DNA of 64,000 bases from Pseudomonadota bacterium (GCA_020161655.1 JAIUPC010000004.1:186001-250000); one strand, 5' to 3'; shown: positions 34,148 through 43,094, numbered from the stretch's first letter. Numbers and translations are program-made. The notes: generated by a model from the letters alone, not told the origin.

Positions 34148-35626
34148 TCAGACCGAAAGGCAGATGTACTTCATCTCCAGATAGTCCTCGATCCCGTGGT
34201 GGCTGCCCTCGCGGCCAAGGCCGGATTGCTTGACGCCGCCGAAGGGCGCGACCTCGGTGGAGATGAGGCCGGTGTTGACGCCGACCATGCCATATTCCAG
34301 CGCTTCCTGGACGCGGGTGATGCGGCCGATGTCGCGGGCGTAGAAGTACGAAGCCAGACCGAAGATGGTGGCATTGGCCTTCTCGATCACCTCTTCCTCG
34401 GTCTCGAAGCGGAAGAGGGGGGCGAGCGGCCCGAAGGTTTCCTCGGTCGAGACCTTCATTTCCGAGGTGACGCCGGTCACGACCGTCGGCTCGAAGAAGG
34501 TGCCACCGAGGGGCGAACGCTTGCCACCGGTGACGACCTTGCCGCCGCCGGCCAGAACGTCGGCGATATGCTCTTCGACCTTCTCGACCGCCGCTTCGTT
34601 GATAAGGGGGCCGGTGGTGACGCCTTCCTTCAGCCCGTCGCCGACCTTCAGCTTGTCCACCGCCTTGGCGAGCTTGTCGGCGAAGGCGTCGTAGACACCG
34701 GCCTGCACGTAGATGCGGTTGGCGCAGACGCAGGTCTGGCCGTTGTTGCGGAACTTGGAGATCATCGCGCCTTCGACGGCAGCATCCAGATCGGCGTCAT
34801 CGAAGACGATGAAGGGCGCATTGCCGCCAAGCTCCATCGAGCATTTCATCACCTGATCGGCGGCCTGTTTCAGCAGGATGCGCCCCACCTCGGTCGAGCC
34901 GGTGAAGGTCAGCTTCCGGACGGCGTGGTTCTCGCAGAACTCCTTGCCGATTTCCGACGAGCGCTTTGAGGTGATGACCGAGAAGAGCCCCGCCGGCACG
35001 CCGGCGCGTTCGGCCAGCACCGCCAAGGCCAGCGCCGACAGCGGCGTTTCCGCCGCAGGCCGGGCAACGAAACCGCAGCCGACGGCCAGCGCCGGGGCGA
35101 CCTTCCGCGCGATCATCGCATTCGGGAAGTTCCAGGGCGTGATCGAGGCCGCGACGCCGATCGGCTGCTTGATGACGGTCAGGCGCTTGTCGCGCTGGTG
35201 GCCGGGGATGGTCTCGCCATAGACGCGCTTGGCCTCTTCGCCGAACCATTCGACGAAGGAGGCGCCGTAAAGGATCTCGCCCTTCGCTTCCGCCAGGGGC
35301 TTGCCCATCTCGGCGGTCAGGATCGCGGCGAGGTCATCGGCATTGGCGACCATCAGGTCGTACCACTTGCGAAGGATCGCGGCGCGTTCCTTGCCGGTGC
35401 GCGCGGCCCACTCGTGCCGGGTCTTGTCCGCAGCCTCGATGGCGCGGGCAGTCTCGGCGCGCGACAGGTTCGGCAGTTCGCAGATCACGTCGCCGCGCGC
35501 GGGGTTCGTCACCTCGAAGGTCGAACCGTCATCGGCGGCGACCCATTGCCCTGCGACATAGGCGCGGGTAACGAGAAGTGACGGGTCCTTCAGAAGCGAC
35601 CGCAAGTCGGTTACGGAATCAAGCAT
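34148..35626 (-). CDS. gabD: NAD(P)-dependent succinate-semialdehyde dehydrogenase
   Basis: A 492-residue aldehyde dehydrogenase oxidising succinate semialdehyde to succinate in GABA catabolism. PWNFPNAMIARK, FTGSTEVGRIL, catalytic Glu in MELGGNAPFIV and catalytic Cys in NNGQTCVCANRIYV are present, and the C-terminus SGLGREGSHHGIEDYLEMKY is typical of GabD. ATG 35626 follows CAGGAGGG; the longer frame from 35761 would reach into the divergent hydrolase gene. It is monocistronic, closed by the terminator at 34104-34127. Confidence 0.9.
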   Translation of the reverse strand: MLDSVTDLRSLLKDPSLLVTRAYVAGQWVAADDGSTFEVTNPARGDVICELPNLSRAETARAIEAADKTRHEWAARTGKERAAILRKWYDLMVANADDLAAILTAEMGKPLAEAKGEILYGASFVEWFGEEAKRVYGETIPGHQRDKRLTVIKQPIGVAASITPWNFPNAMIARKVAPALAVGCGFVARPAAETPLSALALAVLAERAGVPAGLFSVITSKRSSEIGKEFCENHAVRKLTFTGSTEVGRILLKQAADQVMKCSMELGGNAPFIVFDDADLDAAVEGAMISKFRNNGQTCVCANRIYVQAGVYDAFADKLAKAVDKLKVGDGLKEGVTTGPLINEAAVEKVEEHIADVLAGGGKVVTGGKRSPLGGTFFEPTVVTGVTSEMKVSTEETFGPLAPLFRFETEEEVIEKANATIFGLASYFYARDIGRITRVQEALEYGMVGVNTGLISTEVAPFGGVKQSGLGREGSHHGIEDYLEMKYICLSV

Positions 35627-35702
35627 GGAACCCTCCTGTTTCAGAATTTGATCAAATGCACCGGGCGACCGGAAAAGTCCAGCCCTTGCGCCCTGGCAGA
35701 GG

Positions 35703-36515
35703 ATGACGGCAATGAGATATGACGCGGCCTTTGCGAATGCAAAGCATATTCCCGGCGGCAACGACTATCCAGCGCGCTGGGAGGCTGAAGCCGAGGCGTT
35801 TCGCGCCGGTCTCGGCGCCCGCGTGCGGCTTGGCCTGCCCTATGGCGAGGGAAAGGCGGAGTGGTTCGACCTCTTCCTGCCGGAAGGGGAGCCCGCCGGG
35901 CTTCTGGTCTTCATCCACGGCGGCGAATGGCTGGCCTTCGGCCCGCGCGACTTTTCGCATCTCGCCACCGGGGCACTGGCAAGGGGCTGGGCAGTGGTGA
36001 TGCCGGCCTATACGCTCGCCCCTGCCGCGGCGATCCCGGAGATGACGCAGCAGGTCGCAAGTGCCGTCACCCGCGCGGCGGATTTGGTCGCCGGGCCGGT
36101 CGTCATCACTGGCCATTCGGCGGGCGGGCATCTGGCGGCGCGGATGGCCGCGGCGGACATGCCCTTTGATCCGGCCCTCGCGGCCCGGATCGCGCGGGTG
36201 GTCCCGATCTCCCCCCTCGCCGATCTGAGGCCGCTTCGTGAAACCTCGATGAACGCGGTCCTGAAGATCGACGAAGCGGTTGCGCGGTCGGAAAGCCCGG
36301 TCCTGCTGCCGCCTCGATCGGGCGTGAAGGTCCATGTCTGGGTCGGCGGCGACGAAAGGCCCGCCTACCGCGATCAGTCGCGCCGTCTCGGCAATGCCTG
36401 GGCCTGCCCGGTGACGCTCGACCCCGGACGCCACCATTTCGATGTGATCGAAGGGATGGAAGCGGACGATAGCCCGCTGATGCAGGTGCTGATCGGTCAG
36501 GCGAGCCTTCCGTAG
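35703..36515 (+). CDS. Alpha/beta hydrolase, kynurenine-formamidase-like
   Basis: A 270-residue serine hydrolase with oxyanion motif HGGEW (about residue 70), nucleophile elbow GHSAGGH (about 140) and a late catalytic histidine in GRHHFDVIEGM. The opening NDYPARWEAEAEAFRA and the block LPYGEGKAEWFDLFLP resemble arylformamidase (AFMID) proteins that hydrolyse N-formylkynurenine. No other kynurenine genes are nearby, so the substrate is uncertain. It is divergent from gabD, and its 3' end overlaps the methyltransferase remnant on the opposite strand. Confidence 0.8.
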   Translation: MTAMRYDAAFANAKHIPGGNDYPARWEAEAEAFRAGLGARVRLGLPYGEGKAEWFDLFLPEGEPAGLLVFIHGGEWLAFGPRDFSHLATGALARGWAVVMPAYTLAPAAAIPEMTQQVASAVTRAADLVAGPVVITGHSAGGHLAARMAAADMPFDPALAARIARVVPISPLADLRPLRETSMNAVLKIDEAVARSESPVLLPPRSGVKVHVWVGGDERPAYRDQSRRLGNAWACPVTLDPGRHHFDVIEGMEADDSPLMQVLIGQASLP

Positions 36516-36891
36516 GGAATGAACTCCGGGCTGTCGTTCCGGCAGTCCGCCCCGGTCCAGCCGCCGTACCAGCGTTCCACCCAAAGCCCCGCCGCGCGGA
36601 TCAGCGCCTCCAGCCGCGCGCATCCGCCTGAACCCAGCGCAGTTTCCCGGCCCCCGGCCTGGCCCGCGCCAGATCGAGCATCGCCCCGGCCGGATCGACG
36701 CCCACCAGCGAAGCGCCGGCCTCTCTGGCGATGCGCAGGGTCAGCGCGCCGGTGCCGCCGCCGAGGTCCAGCACCGACCGGCAGCCATTCGCGAGCCCCA
36801 GACAAAAATCGCGATCCGCCGTCCAGCCATTGTCGAGGTCATAAAACCGCGCCAGGGCCGCATCGTCGTAAAGCCGGTCCTCAGCCGCCAT
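36497..36891 (-). pseudogene. SAM-dependent methyltransferase with an internal deletion
   Basis: The N-terminal 96 residues are a normal class I methyltransferase start (MAAEDRLYDDAALARFYDLD, SAM motif VLDLGGGTGALTL, VGVDPAGAML) and stop at 36601 after DARGWRR. In another frame the family's C-terminal end follows at once (RLEALIRAAGLWVERWYGGW to SPEFIPYGRLA, stop at 36497). The middle, about 100 residues of the catalytic domain, is missing. The junction is near 36603-36612 and is out of frame. The start overlaps the end of the P1 peptidase gene by 11 bp. The product, if made, cannot be an active enzyme. Confidence 0.8.
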
Positions 36892-37873
36892 GGCGCGCCG
36901 CCCAGCTCGGCATGAGGTCGCCCGCCCGCGCCGTCGACGCATGGACTCCGCGCGCGATGGCCCTTGCAAGGCAGGTGGCGGCGGCATGGCCGATCAGGAA
37001 CGGGTCCAAAACCGGATCGGCCAGCGGGCGCGCCCCGGTCGCGGCGGCAAAGACGAGATCGCCGTCGAAGGGCGTATGCGCGGGGACGATGGCCCGCGCC
37101 ATCCCGTCATGCGCGGCGACCGCCATCCGCTGCGCCTGCGCCTTGGTCAGGGCGGCGTCGGTGGCGACAATGGCAATGGTCGTCGCCTCGCCCAGGCGCT
37201 TCATCAGAGGCGGTTCCGCGCCGGGATCGAAGCCACGCCCGAGGCCCAACCCGCCGAACTCTCCCCCCATCTCGAAAGGCGCCGCCCAGAATTCCGGCCC
37301 CACGCCGACCGTGACCCGCCCCAGCGCATTGACCGCCACCAGCGCCCCGACGGTGATCCCGCTCTCCAGCACCACCGAAGCCGAACCAAGCCCGCCCTTC
37401 AGGTCATGCACCAAGGCCCCGGTCCCGGCCCCCGCCGTCCCAAGCGCGAAATCCGCCGCCGCCGCCATCAGCGCCGCGCGCCCGAGGCCCTTGTAGGGGT
37501 TCTCGTCCCAACTCTTGTCGCCGCCGTTCAGAAGGTCGAACAGGATCGCCCCCGGCACGATCGGCACCTTCTGTCCGCCGACATCGAAGCCGCGCCCCAG
37601 CCCACGCAACCCGTCGGCCACGCCCGAGGCTGCATCGAGGCCGAAGGCCGAACCGCCGGACAGCACCAGCGCATCGACCTCCTGCACCAGCTTGTCGGGG
37701 GCGAGAAGATCCGTCTCCCGCGTCCCCGGCGCGCCGCCCATGACATGAACGGCAGCGGTGAAGGGCCGGTCGCCAACGACCACGGTCGAACCCGTGCGCA
37801 CCCGATGATCCTCGGCATTGCCGACCCTCAGGCCCGCGATATCGGTGATGAGATTGCGTGGCCCCGGTTTCAT
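36881..37873 (-). CDS. P1-family (S58) self-processing aminopeptidase
   Basis: A 330-residue DmpA/P1-type N-terminal-nucleophile peptidase. NLITDIAGLRVGNAED at the start, VLSGGSAFGLDAASGV, LFDLLNGGDKSW and the serine-containing GGLGSASVVLESG segment, where autocleavage creates the nucleophile, are all present. These enzymes release N-terminal residues from small peptides or amides. It is preceded by the dispersed repeat at 37880-37937 and shares the strand with the SDR and Dpp-type permeases, so peptide use is a possible common theme. Confidence 0.85.
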   Translation of the reverse strand: MKPGPRNLITDIAGLRVGNAEDHRVRTGSTVVVGDRPFTAAVHVMGGAPGTRETDLLAPDKLVQEVDALVLSGGSAFGLDAASGVADGLRGLGRGFDVGGQKVPIVPGAILFDLLNGGDKSWDENPYKGLGRAALMAAAADFALGTAGAGTGALVHDLKGGLGSASVVLESGITVGALVAVNALGRVTVGVGPEFWAAPFEMGGEFGGLGLGRGFDPGAEPPLMKRLGEATTIAIVATDAALTKAQAQRMAVAAHDGMARAIVPAHTPFDGDLVFAAATGARPLADPVLDPFLIGHAAATCLARAIARGVHASTARAGDLMPSWAARHGG

Positions 37874-37879
37874 TCACCC

Positions 37880-37937
37880 CTCATTTCATCTTGCCGGAAA
37901 TACCTCCGGGGGTCCCGGGGGTGTGAAACCCCCGGCC
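37880..37937. repeat. Dispersed intergenic hairpin repeat, copy 1
   Basis: This element of about 58 bp begins TCATTTCATCTTGCCGGAAA and ends in a CCGGGGG/CCCCCGG hairpin (37915-37921 with 37929-37935). It recurs in inverted orientation at 53678-53730 with only a few differences. It lies between the SDR stop and the peptidase start, where the hairpin can act as a terminator. Confidence 0.75.
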
Positions 37938-37943
37938 TTGGCC

Positions 37944-38675
37944 TCAGATACAGCGCCCGCCATCCACCTCGAGCGCCGCCCCCGTCACCATCGACGCCTC
38001 GTCCGAACAGAGGAAGCAGGCGGCGTTGCCCATGTCTTCGGGCGTGGAAAAGCGACCGATGGGAATGGTCGCAAGGAACTTCGCCCGCATTTCCGGCGTA
38101 TCCTCGCCCATGAAGCTCTTCAGCAGCGGCGTCTCCCCCGCCACCGGGCAGATTGCGTTCACCCGGACACCGAAGGGCGCCAGTTCCACCGCCATCGCCT
38201 TGGTCGCCGTGATCATCCAGCCTTTCGAGGCATTGTACCAGTTGAGCCTTGGCCGCGGCGACAGGCCCGCCGTCGAGGCGACGTTCAGGATCGCCCCGCG
38301 CCCACTGGCCTTCATCGCGGGCACGAAGACCCGCGCCGTGAGATAAACCGACTTGCAGTTGACCGCGAAGACCCGATCGAAATCGGCCTCGGCCACATCC
38401 TCCATCAGGGCCGGCAGGTGGGTGATGCCGGCGTTGTTCACGAGGATGTCGACCGGCCCGGCCACCCCGGCCATCGCCGCCACGCTTTCGCCCGAGGCGA
38501 CATCGACACGCAGGGCGCTGCCGCCTATTTCGGCGGCGACGGCTTCTGCCGCTTCAAGATTGATGTCGGCGACGATCACCCGCGCGCCTTCGCCCGCGAA
38601 CTTCCGCGCGATGCCGGCACCGAAGCCGGAACCCGCGCCGGTGACGATGGCAACCTTGCCCTCAAGCCGTGTCAT
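37944..38675 (-). CDS. Short-chain dehydrogenase/reductase
   Basis: A 243-residue classical SDR. The N-terminal cofactor motif is TGAGSGFGAGIA, followed by NNAG (ILVNNAGITHLP), catalytic Ser in LNVASTAGLS and YNASK (Tyr and Lys near residues 153-157). The aspartate in VIVADINLEAA suggests NAD preference. I chose ATG 38675 (MTRLEGKVAIVTGAG); the frame extends to 38807 but that part has no homology. Substrate unknown. It lies 64 bp after the DppC-like gene on the same strand. Confidence 0.87.
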   Translation of the reverse strand: MTRLEGKVAIVTGAGSGFGAGIARKFAGEGARVIVADINLEAAEAVAAEIGGSALRVDVASGESVAAMAGVAGPVDILVNNAGITHLPALMEDVAEADFDRVFAVNCKSVYLTARVFVPAMKASGRGAILNVASTAGLSPRPRLNWYNASKGWMITATKAMAVELAPFGVRVNAICPVAGETPLLKSFMGEDTPEMRAKFLATIPIGRFSTPEDMGNAACFLCSDEASMVTGAALEVDGGRCI

Positions 38676-38739
38676 CGCCTCCCTCCAGCCAAGCCGCCCC
38701 AAGCACTGTCCCCGAGCCGGGCGCGAAGGTCCAGCCGCC

Positions 38740-39549
38740 TCATGCCCGCCCCCTGAGGCGCGGGTCGAGACGGTCGCGCAAGCCATCGCCCAGAAGGTTG
38801 AGGCCAAGGACGGTCAGCACGATGGCAAGCCCCGGAAAGATCGCCACATGGGGCGCGAGCGAGACCATGGTCTGCGCCTCGGCCAGCATCCGGCCCCAGC
38901 TTGGGGTCGGCGGCTGCGCGCCAAGGCCGACATAGCTCAGCCCCGCTTCGGCGAGGATGCCGAGCGAGAACTGGATGGTGCCCTGCACGATGAGGAGGTT
39001 GGCGATGTTCGGCAGGATATGCTCCACCGATATCCGCGCCGGTCCCTTGCCGATCACCTCCGCCGCCCGGATGAAATCGAGCGGCCACAGGCCGAGCGCC
39101 CCGCCGCGCGTGACCCTCGCGAAGACCGGGATGTTGAAGATGCCGATGGCGATGATCGCATTGACCGCCGAAGGCCCGAAGACGGCGGTGATGAGAATGG
39201 CGATGACGAGCGACGGGAAGGCGAAGACAAGGTCGTTGCCGCGCATCACGACCTCATCGACCAGCCCGCCATTCGCCGCCGCGAGAAGGCCCAGCGGCAC
39301 GCCGATCCCCATGCCGATCCCGACCGCCACCAGCGCCACAGCGATCGAGGTTCGCGCCCCGGCCATCAGCATGGCGCCGATGTCACGGCCGAAATGATCG
39401 GTGCCGAGCCAATGGACGGGGGAGGGTGGCTGGAGCTTGTCGGCGATGCTGAGCGCGGTCACGTCATAGGGTGTCCAGACCAGCGAGATGAGCGCCGCGC
39501 CGAGGGCCGCGAGGGTCAGGGCAAGGCCGAGGGCGAAGGATAGCCTCAT
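38740..39549 (-). CDS. Peptide/nickel-type ABC permease (DppC type)
   Basis: A 269-residue permease of the Dpp/Opp family. The N-terminal helix is followed by HWLGTDHFGRDIGAMLMAGA, a hallmark of DppC. About five further helices and the EAA loop region DFIRAAEVIGKGPARISVEH follow. It overlaps the DppB-like gene by 4 bp. No ATPase gene accompanies the pair, and the only binding protein of this class is at 45759-47231, so the transporter must use subunits from elsewhere. Confidence 0.9.
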   Translation of the reverse strand: MRLSFALGLALTLAALGAALISLVWTPYDVTALSIADKLQPPSPVHWLGTDHFGRDIGAMLMAGARTSIAVALVAVGIGMGIGVPLGLLAAANGGLVDEVVMRGNDLVFAFPSLVIAILITAVFGPSAVNAIIAIGIFNIPVFARVTRGGALGLWPLDFIRAAEVIGKGPARISVEHILPNIANLLIVQGTIQFSLGILAEAGLSYVGLGAQPPTPSWGRMLAEAQTMVSLAPHVAIFPGLAIVLTVLGLNLLGDGLRDRLDPRLRGRA

Positions 39550-40493
39550 GCCCTTGTCCTCAAGCGCGGGTCGATGGCGGCATAGGCGAGGTCCACAAGG
39601 AAGGTGACGAGGATCACCGCGAAGACGAGGATCATCACCACCGATTCCACCACAATGAGGTCGCGCTGGGTGATCGCCTGGAAGATCAGGCGGCCAAGCC
39701 CCGGAAGATAAAAGACATTCTCGATGATGATCGCCCCGGCGATGAGGAACGAAAACTGCATCCCGAGGATGGTCATCACCGGGATCATGGCGTTCCTCAG
39801 CGCGTGGCGGAGGATCGTCTGCCCCTCGCTCAATCCCTTGGCGCGGGCGGTTCGGATGTAGTCCTGGCCCAGCGTCTCGATCAGCGCTGAGCGGAGGACA
39901 CGGGCGAGGATCGCCGCCTGCGGCAGGGCGAGGGCGAAGGCGGGCAGGGTCAGGGCCTTGAGGCCAGCCGTAACCCCTTGATCCCAGCCGGGAAATCCGC
40001 CCGCCGGGAGGACCTGCCAGTGAAGGGCGAAGACCAGCACGAGAAGCATCGCGAACCAGAAGTTCGGCAGCGCGATCCCCAGTTGCGTCGCCCCCATCAC
40101 CGCGCCGTCCGCCAGCTTCCCGCGCCGCGCCGCCGCGATCATCCCCGCGGGGAAGGCGATGATAGCGGTCAGCATCAGGGCATAGAGCGCCAGCGGCAGG
40201 GACACGGCAAGGCGCTGGCCGATGAGCTCTGACACCGGGACCTTGTAGGTGTAGGAAAGGCCGAAATCACCCTGCGCCATGCCGGCGATCCAGCCGAGAT
40301 ACCGAACCGGCGGCGTCTGGTTCAGACCCAGCTGATCCCGCAGCGCCGCCACCGTCTCGGGCTCGGCATTCAGGCCGAGCATGTAGGAGGCCGGATCGCC
40401 CGGCACGATCTCGATCACCGCGAAGATGACAAGGCTCGCCACCAGAAGGCTTGAGGCAAGCGAGACCAGTCGTCGGAGGAGATAGCGCTGCAT
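39546..40493 (-). CDS. Peptide/nickel-type ABC permease (DppB type)
   Basis: A 315-residue DppB-like permease. It begins MQRYLLRRLVSLASSLLVAS with VIEIVPGDPASYMLG, has about six membrane helices and the EAA loop YIRTARAKGLSEGQTILRHA, and ends DPRLRTRA. It is the first gene of the minus-strand group dppB-dppC-SDR-peptidase. The region upstream (40494-40761) contains the dispersed repeat at 40557-40686 rather than a binding-protein gene. Confidence 0.9.
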   Translation of the reverse strand: MQRYLLRRLVSLASSLLVASLVIFAVIEIVPGDPASYMLGLNAEPETVAALRDQLGLNQTPPVRYLGWIAGMAQGDFGLSYTYKVPVSELIGQRLAVSLPLALYALMLTAIIAFPAGMIAAARRGKLADGAVMGATQLGIALPNFWFAMLLVLVFALHWQVLPAGGFPGWDQGVTAGLKALTLPAFALALPQAAILARVLRSALIETLGQDYIRTARAKGLSEGQTILRHALRNAMIPVMTILGMQFSFLIAGAIIIENVFYLPGLGRLIFQAITQRDLIVVESVVMILVFAVILVTFLVDLAYAAIDPRLRTRA

Positions 40494-40556
40494 GGCGCGA
40501 GGCTAGGCGGAAGGCGGGTTTCGGTCCAGTGGCGCCGTCGGGCATCCGTCCCGCAA

Positions 40557-40686
40557 GCGTCGGACATCCGTCCCGACAGGCGTCGGGCATTTTTTCAGAC
40601 GGTTCGGCATTCGCAGCGCAGTCCCGGACCTGTTCCGGGACCTCATCGGACGGCGCCGAGATCCCGGATCGGGGTCCGGGGCTGCG
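40557..40686. repeat. Composite palindromic repeat, copy 1
   Basis: About 130 bp made of three palindromic modules: GTCGGACATCCGTCCCGAC, CAGTCCCGGACCTG/TCCGGGAC, and CCCGGATC/GGGGTCCGGGG. The first module is partly duplicated just upstream (40547-40553). The whole order of modules recurs as an inverted copy at 63003-63124. It fills most of the gap between dppB and exoD; nothing else was seen in 40494-40761 apart from the exoD upstream region. Confidence 0.75.
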
Positions 40687-40761
40687 GCGGGCCGGGTGAA
40701 TGCCCCTTCTCATGCACCGTCCGGGCCTCTAGGGTCGGGGAGCCTTCCGAACGCCCGAGCC

Positions 40762-41472
40762 ATGACAGACGATTCCAGAGCTGAGACCGAAGCCACCGAA
40801 ATGCCCGAGCACGACGCGTCGTCACCGCCCGATGGCGATGGCGGGCGCAGGGGGGAGTCGCGGCGCGAACGCAAGAAACCGCTGTCGGAGGTCCTGACCA
40901 CCATCGCCGGGGACGAGACGCGCGAGTATATCGCGGTCGGCGATCTTCTGGCACTTCTCGGCGGGCGCGGGCGGGCGGCGCTGATCCTCCTTTTCGCGCT
41001 GCCGAACGTGCTGCCGACACCGCCGGGCACCTCGGGCATCCTCGGGTTGCCGCTCCTTTATCTCTCGTTCCAGATGATGCTCGGCCGGGTGCCCTGGCTG
41101 CCGCGCTTCATCGGCGAGCGGAGCATGTCGCGCTACAGCTTCGCGCAACTTGTGGAGCGGATCTCGCCGGTGCTGAGCCGGGCCGAAAGGCTTCTGAAGC
41201 CGCGCTGGTCGGTCTTCGTCGGCTATGGGGCGGAACGGGTGCTGGGTGCGGTCTGCCTTGTGCTGGCGGCGGTGCTGGTGCTGCCGATCCCCCTGGGCAA
41301 CATGCTGCCGGCCTTCGCCATCTGCCTGATCGCCCTGGGGGTGCTGGAACGCGACGGCGTCTGGGTGCTGAGCGGCGTCGTCATCGGGGTGGTCTCGCTC
41401 GTCATCGTGGCGGGGGTGGTCTATGCGCTCATCAAGTCGGCGGTGTTCGTCGTGATGAATGCATTCGGGTGA
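40762..41472 (+). CDS. exoD: ExoD-family membrane protein
   Basis: A 236-residue protein of the exopolysaccharide synthesis ExoD family. A charged N-terminal tail of about 45 residues leads into LSEVLTTIAGDETREYIAVG, then the typical FALPNVLPTPPGTSGILGLP and LPIPLGNMLPAFAICLIALG with three or four membrane segments. ATG 40762 is preferred to an in-frame 40696 start because no homology lies before it. The family is linked to exopolysaccharide production and stress tolerance, but its biochemical activity is unknown. Confidence 0.85.
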   Translation: MTDDSRAETEATEMPEHDASSPPDGDGGRRGESRRERKKPLSEVLTTIAGDETREYIAVGDLLALLGGRGRAALILLFALPNVLPTPPGTSGILGLPLLYLSFQMMLGRVPWLPRFIGERSMSRYSFAQLVERISPVLSRAERLLKPRWSVFVGYGAERVLGAVCLVLAAVLVLPIPLGNMLPAFAICLIALGVLERDGVWVLSGVVIGVVSLVIVAGVVYALIKSAVFVVMNAFG

Positions 41473-41479
41473 GGGGGGC

Positions 41480-41548
41480 GTAGGGTGCGTGCTTGCACGC
41501 ACCATCTTGAGCGCCCTGATCCCTGATGCGTGAAATCACGCATCCTAC
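41480..41548. repeat. Paired-palindrome element bounded by GTAG and CTAC
   Basis: GTAG (41480-41483), a 20-bp palindrome GGTGCGTGC-TT-GCACGCACC (41484-41503), a 21-nt spacer, a second palindrome GATGCGTGA-AA-TCACGCATC (41525-41544) and CTAC (41545-41548). The same layout with other palindromes occurs at 62965-63177. It follows the exoD stop directly. The rest of 41549-41759 holds no recognised feature other than the creatinase ribosome site. Confidence 0.7.
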
Positions 41549-41759
41549 GGCCAGTCAGAGTCCCCCCCTGCGACCCACCATGTCGCTTTCCGGCTAGCCC
41601 CCCGCCCCGCCCCCCGCTACACCTCACCCCGAGCCGTGGCGATGGCGTCGCCGCAGGGGTTTTCCCCGTTGCTTGCGGAGCATTCCGCCTGAAGTCCTGT
41701 ACGCCGGGACCTTTCGGGGTCCGGGTACGCTCTCAGACCCCTCATGATGAGGTCTGAAC

Positions 41760-42962
41760 ATGGAACGTCCACAGCAGTACAAATTCCACCAGGGCGACCG
41801 CGTCCTGCCCTTCGCCGCGTCGGAATATGACCAGCGGATCGGCGGCTTGCGCGCGATCATGGATGCGATGGGGGTTGAGGCGGTTGTCCTCACCTCGATG
41901 CACAACATCGCCTATTACTCGGGCTTTCTCTATTGCTCCTTCGGGCGGCCCTATGCGCTGGTGGTCACGGCAACGCAGGATGTGACCATTTCGGCAGGCA
42001 TCGACGCCGGTCAGCCCTGGCGGCGGAGCCATGGCGACAACATCACGTATACCGACTGGCAGCGCGACAACTACTGGCGGGCGATCCTGTCGGTGACGGG
42101 GCCGGGCAGGGTCATCGGCTATGAGGCGGATCACCTGACGCTGTTGCAGTCCGACAAGCTGAAGGCGTTCCTGACCCCGTCACAGGTCGTGGACATTGCG
42201 CCCGCGACGATGCGCCAGCGGATGCACAAGTCAGCGGACGAGATCGCGCTTATCAAGCATGGCGCCAATGTTGCCGATGTCGGCGGTTTCGCCATCCGCG
42301 ATGCGGTGAAGGTGGGTGCGCGCGAGATCGACGTGGCGATGGCGGGGCGCGACGCGATGGAGCTGGAGATCGCCAAACGCTTCCCGGATGCCGAGTACCG
42401 CGACACCTGGGTCTGGTTCCAGTCCGGGATCAACACCGACGGCGCGCATAACCCGGTGACGTCGAGGGCATGCCAGGTCGGCGATATCCTCAGCCTCAAC
42501 ACCTTCCCGATGATCTCGGGCTATTACACTGCGCTGGAGCGGACCATGTTCGTGCGCGAGGTCGATGCGGCATCGTTGCGGATCTGGGAGGCGAACGTGG
42601 CCGCCCATGAATACGGGATGAGCCTGCTGAAACCGGGGGCGAGTTGCGCCGAGGTGACGGCGAAGATCAACGAGTTCTTTGCCGAACGGCAGATGCTGCA
42701 ATACCGGACCTTCGGCTATGGCCATTCCTTTGGCGTGCTTTCCCACTACTACGGGCGCGAGGCGGGGCTGGAACTGCGCGAGGATATCGACACGGTGCTG
42801 GAACCCGGCATGGTGATCTCGATGGAGCCGATGCTGACGATCCCGAACGGCCAGCCGGGGGCGGGCGGCTACCGCGAGCATGACATCCTTGTCATCACGG
42901 AAGGTGGCAACGAGGATATCACCAAGTATCCCTACGGGCCGGAATTCAACGTCGTCGGCTGA
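41760..42962 (+). CDS. Creatinase (creatine amidinohydrolase)
   Basis: A 400-residue cytosolic hydrolase splitting creatine into sarcosine and urea. It matches creatinase along its whole length: SFGRPYALVVT, GQPWRRSHGDNITYTDWQRD, TWVWFQSGINTDGAHNPVT, DILSLNTFPMISGYYTALER, RTFGYGHSFGVLSHYYGREA with the catalytic histidine, and GYREHDILVITEGG. Length equals the characterised Pseudomonas enzymes (about 400-403). It stands alone with its own terminator; sarcosine-using and creatinine amidohydrolase genes are not in the window. It lies between the Dpp-type permeases and their class of binding protein. Confidence 0.93.
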   Translation: MERPQQYKFHQGDRVLPFAASEYDQRIGGLRAIMDAMGVEAVVLTSMHNIAYYSGFLYCSFGRPYALVVTATQDVTISAGIDAGQPWRRSHGDNITYTDWQRDNYWRAILSVTGPGRVIGYEADHLTLLQSDKLKAFLTPSQVVDIAPATMRQRMHKSADEIALIKHGANVADVGGFAIRDAVKVGAREIDVAMAGRDAMELEIAKRFPDAEYRDTWVWFQSGINTDGAHNPVTSRACQVGDILSLNTFPMISGYYTALERTMFVREVDAASLRIWEANVAAHEYGMSLLKPGASCAEVTAKINEFFAERQMLQYRTFGYGHSFGVLSHYYGREAGLELREDIDTVLEPGMVISMEPMLTIPNGQPGAGGYREHDILVITEGGNEDITKYPYGPEFNVVG

Positions 42963-43024
42963 AAGGGCTTGCGCCCTTCGGCACGTGGTCTAAGGTGGAA
43001 GGCGGCGGCAATCCCGCCGCCTTT
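42963..43024 (+). terminator. Tandem hairpins after creatinase
   Basis: AAGGGC-TTGC-GCCCTT (42963-42978) directly follows the stop, and a 10-bp stem AAGGCGGCGG (42999-43008) with CCGCCGCCTT (43014-43023) follows it. T content is short, but the position is right for creatinase termination. Confidence 0.6.
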
Positions 43025-43094
43025 CCCCTACATGTGAACCCGATCCAGCGCCCTTCGCGGCGGCTGTCAGGGTTTTTCCGAAAGGAGTGGACCC

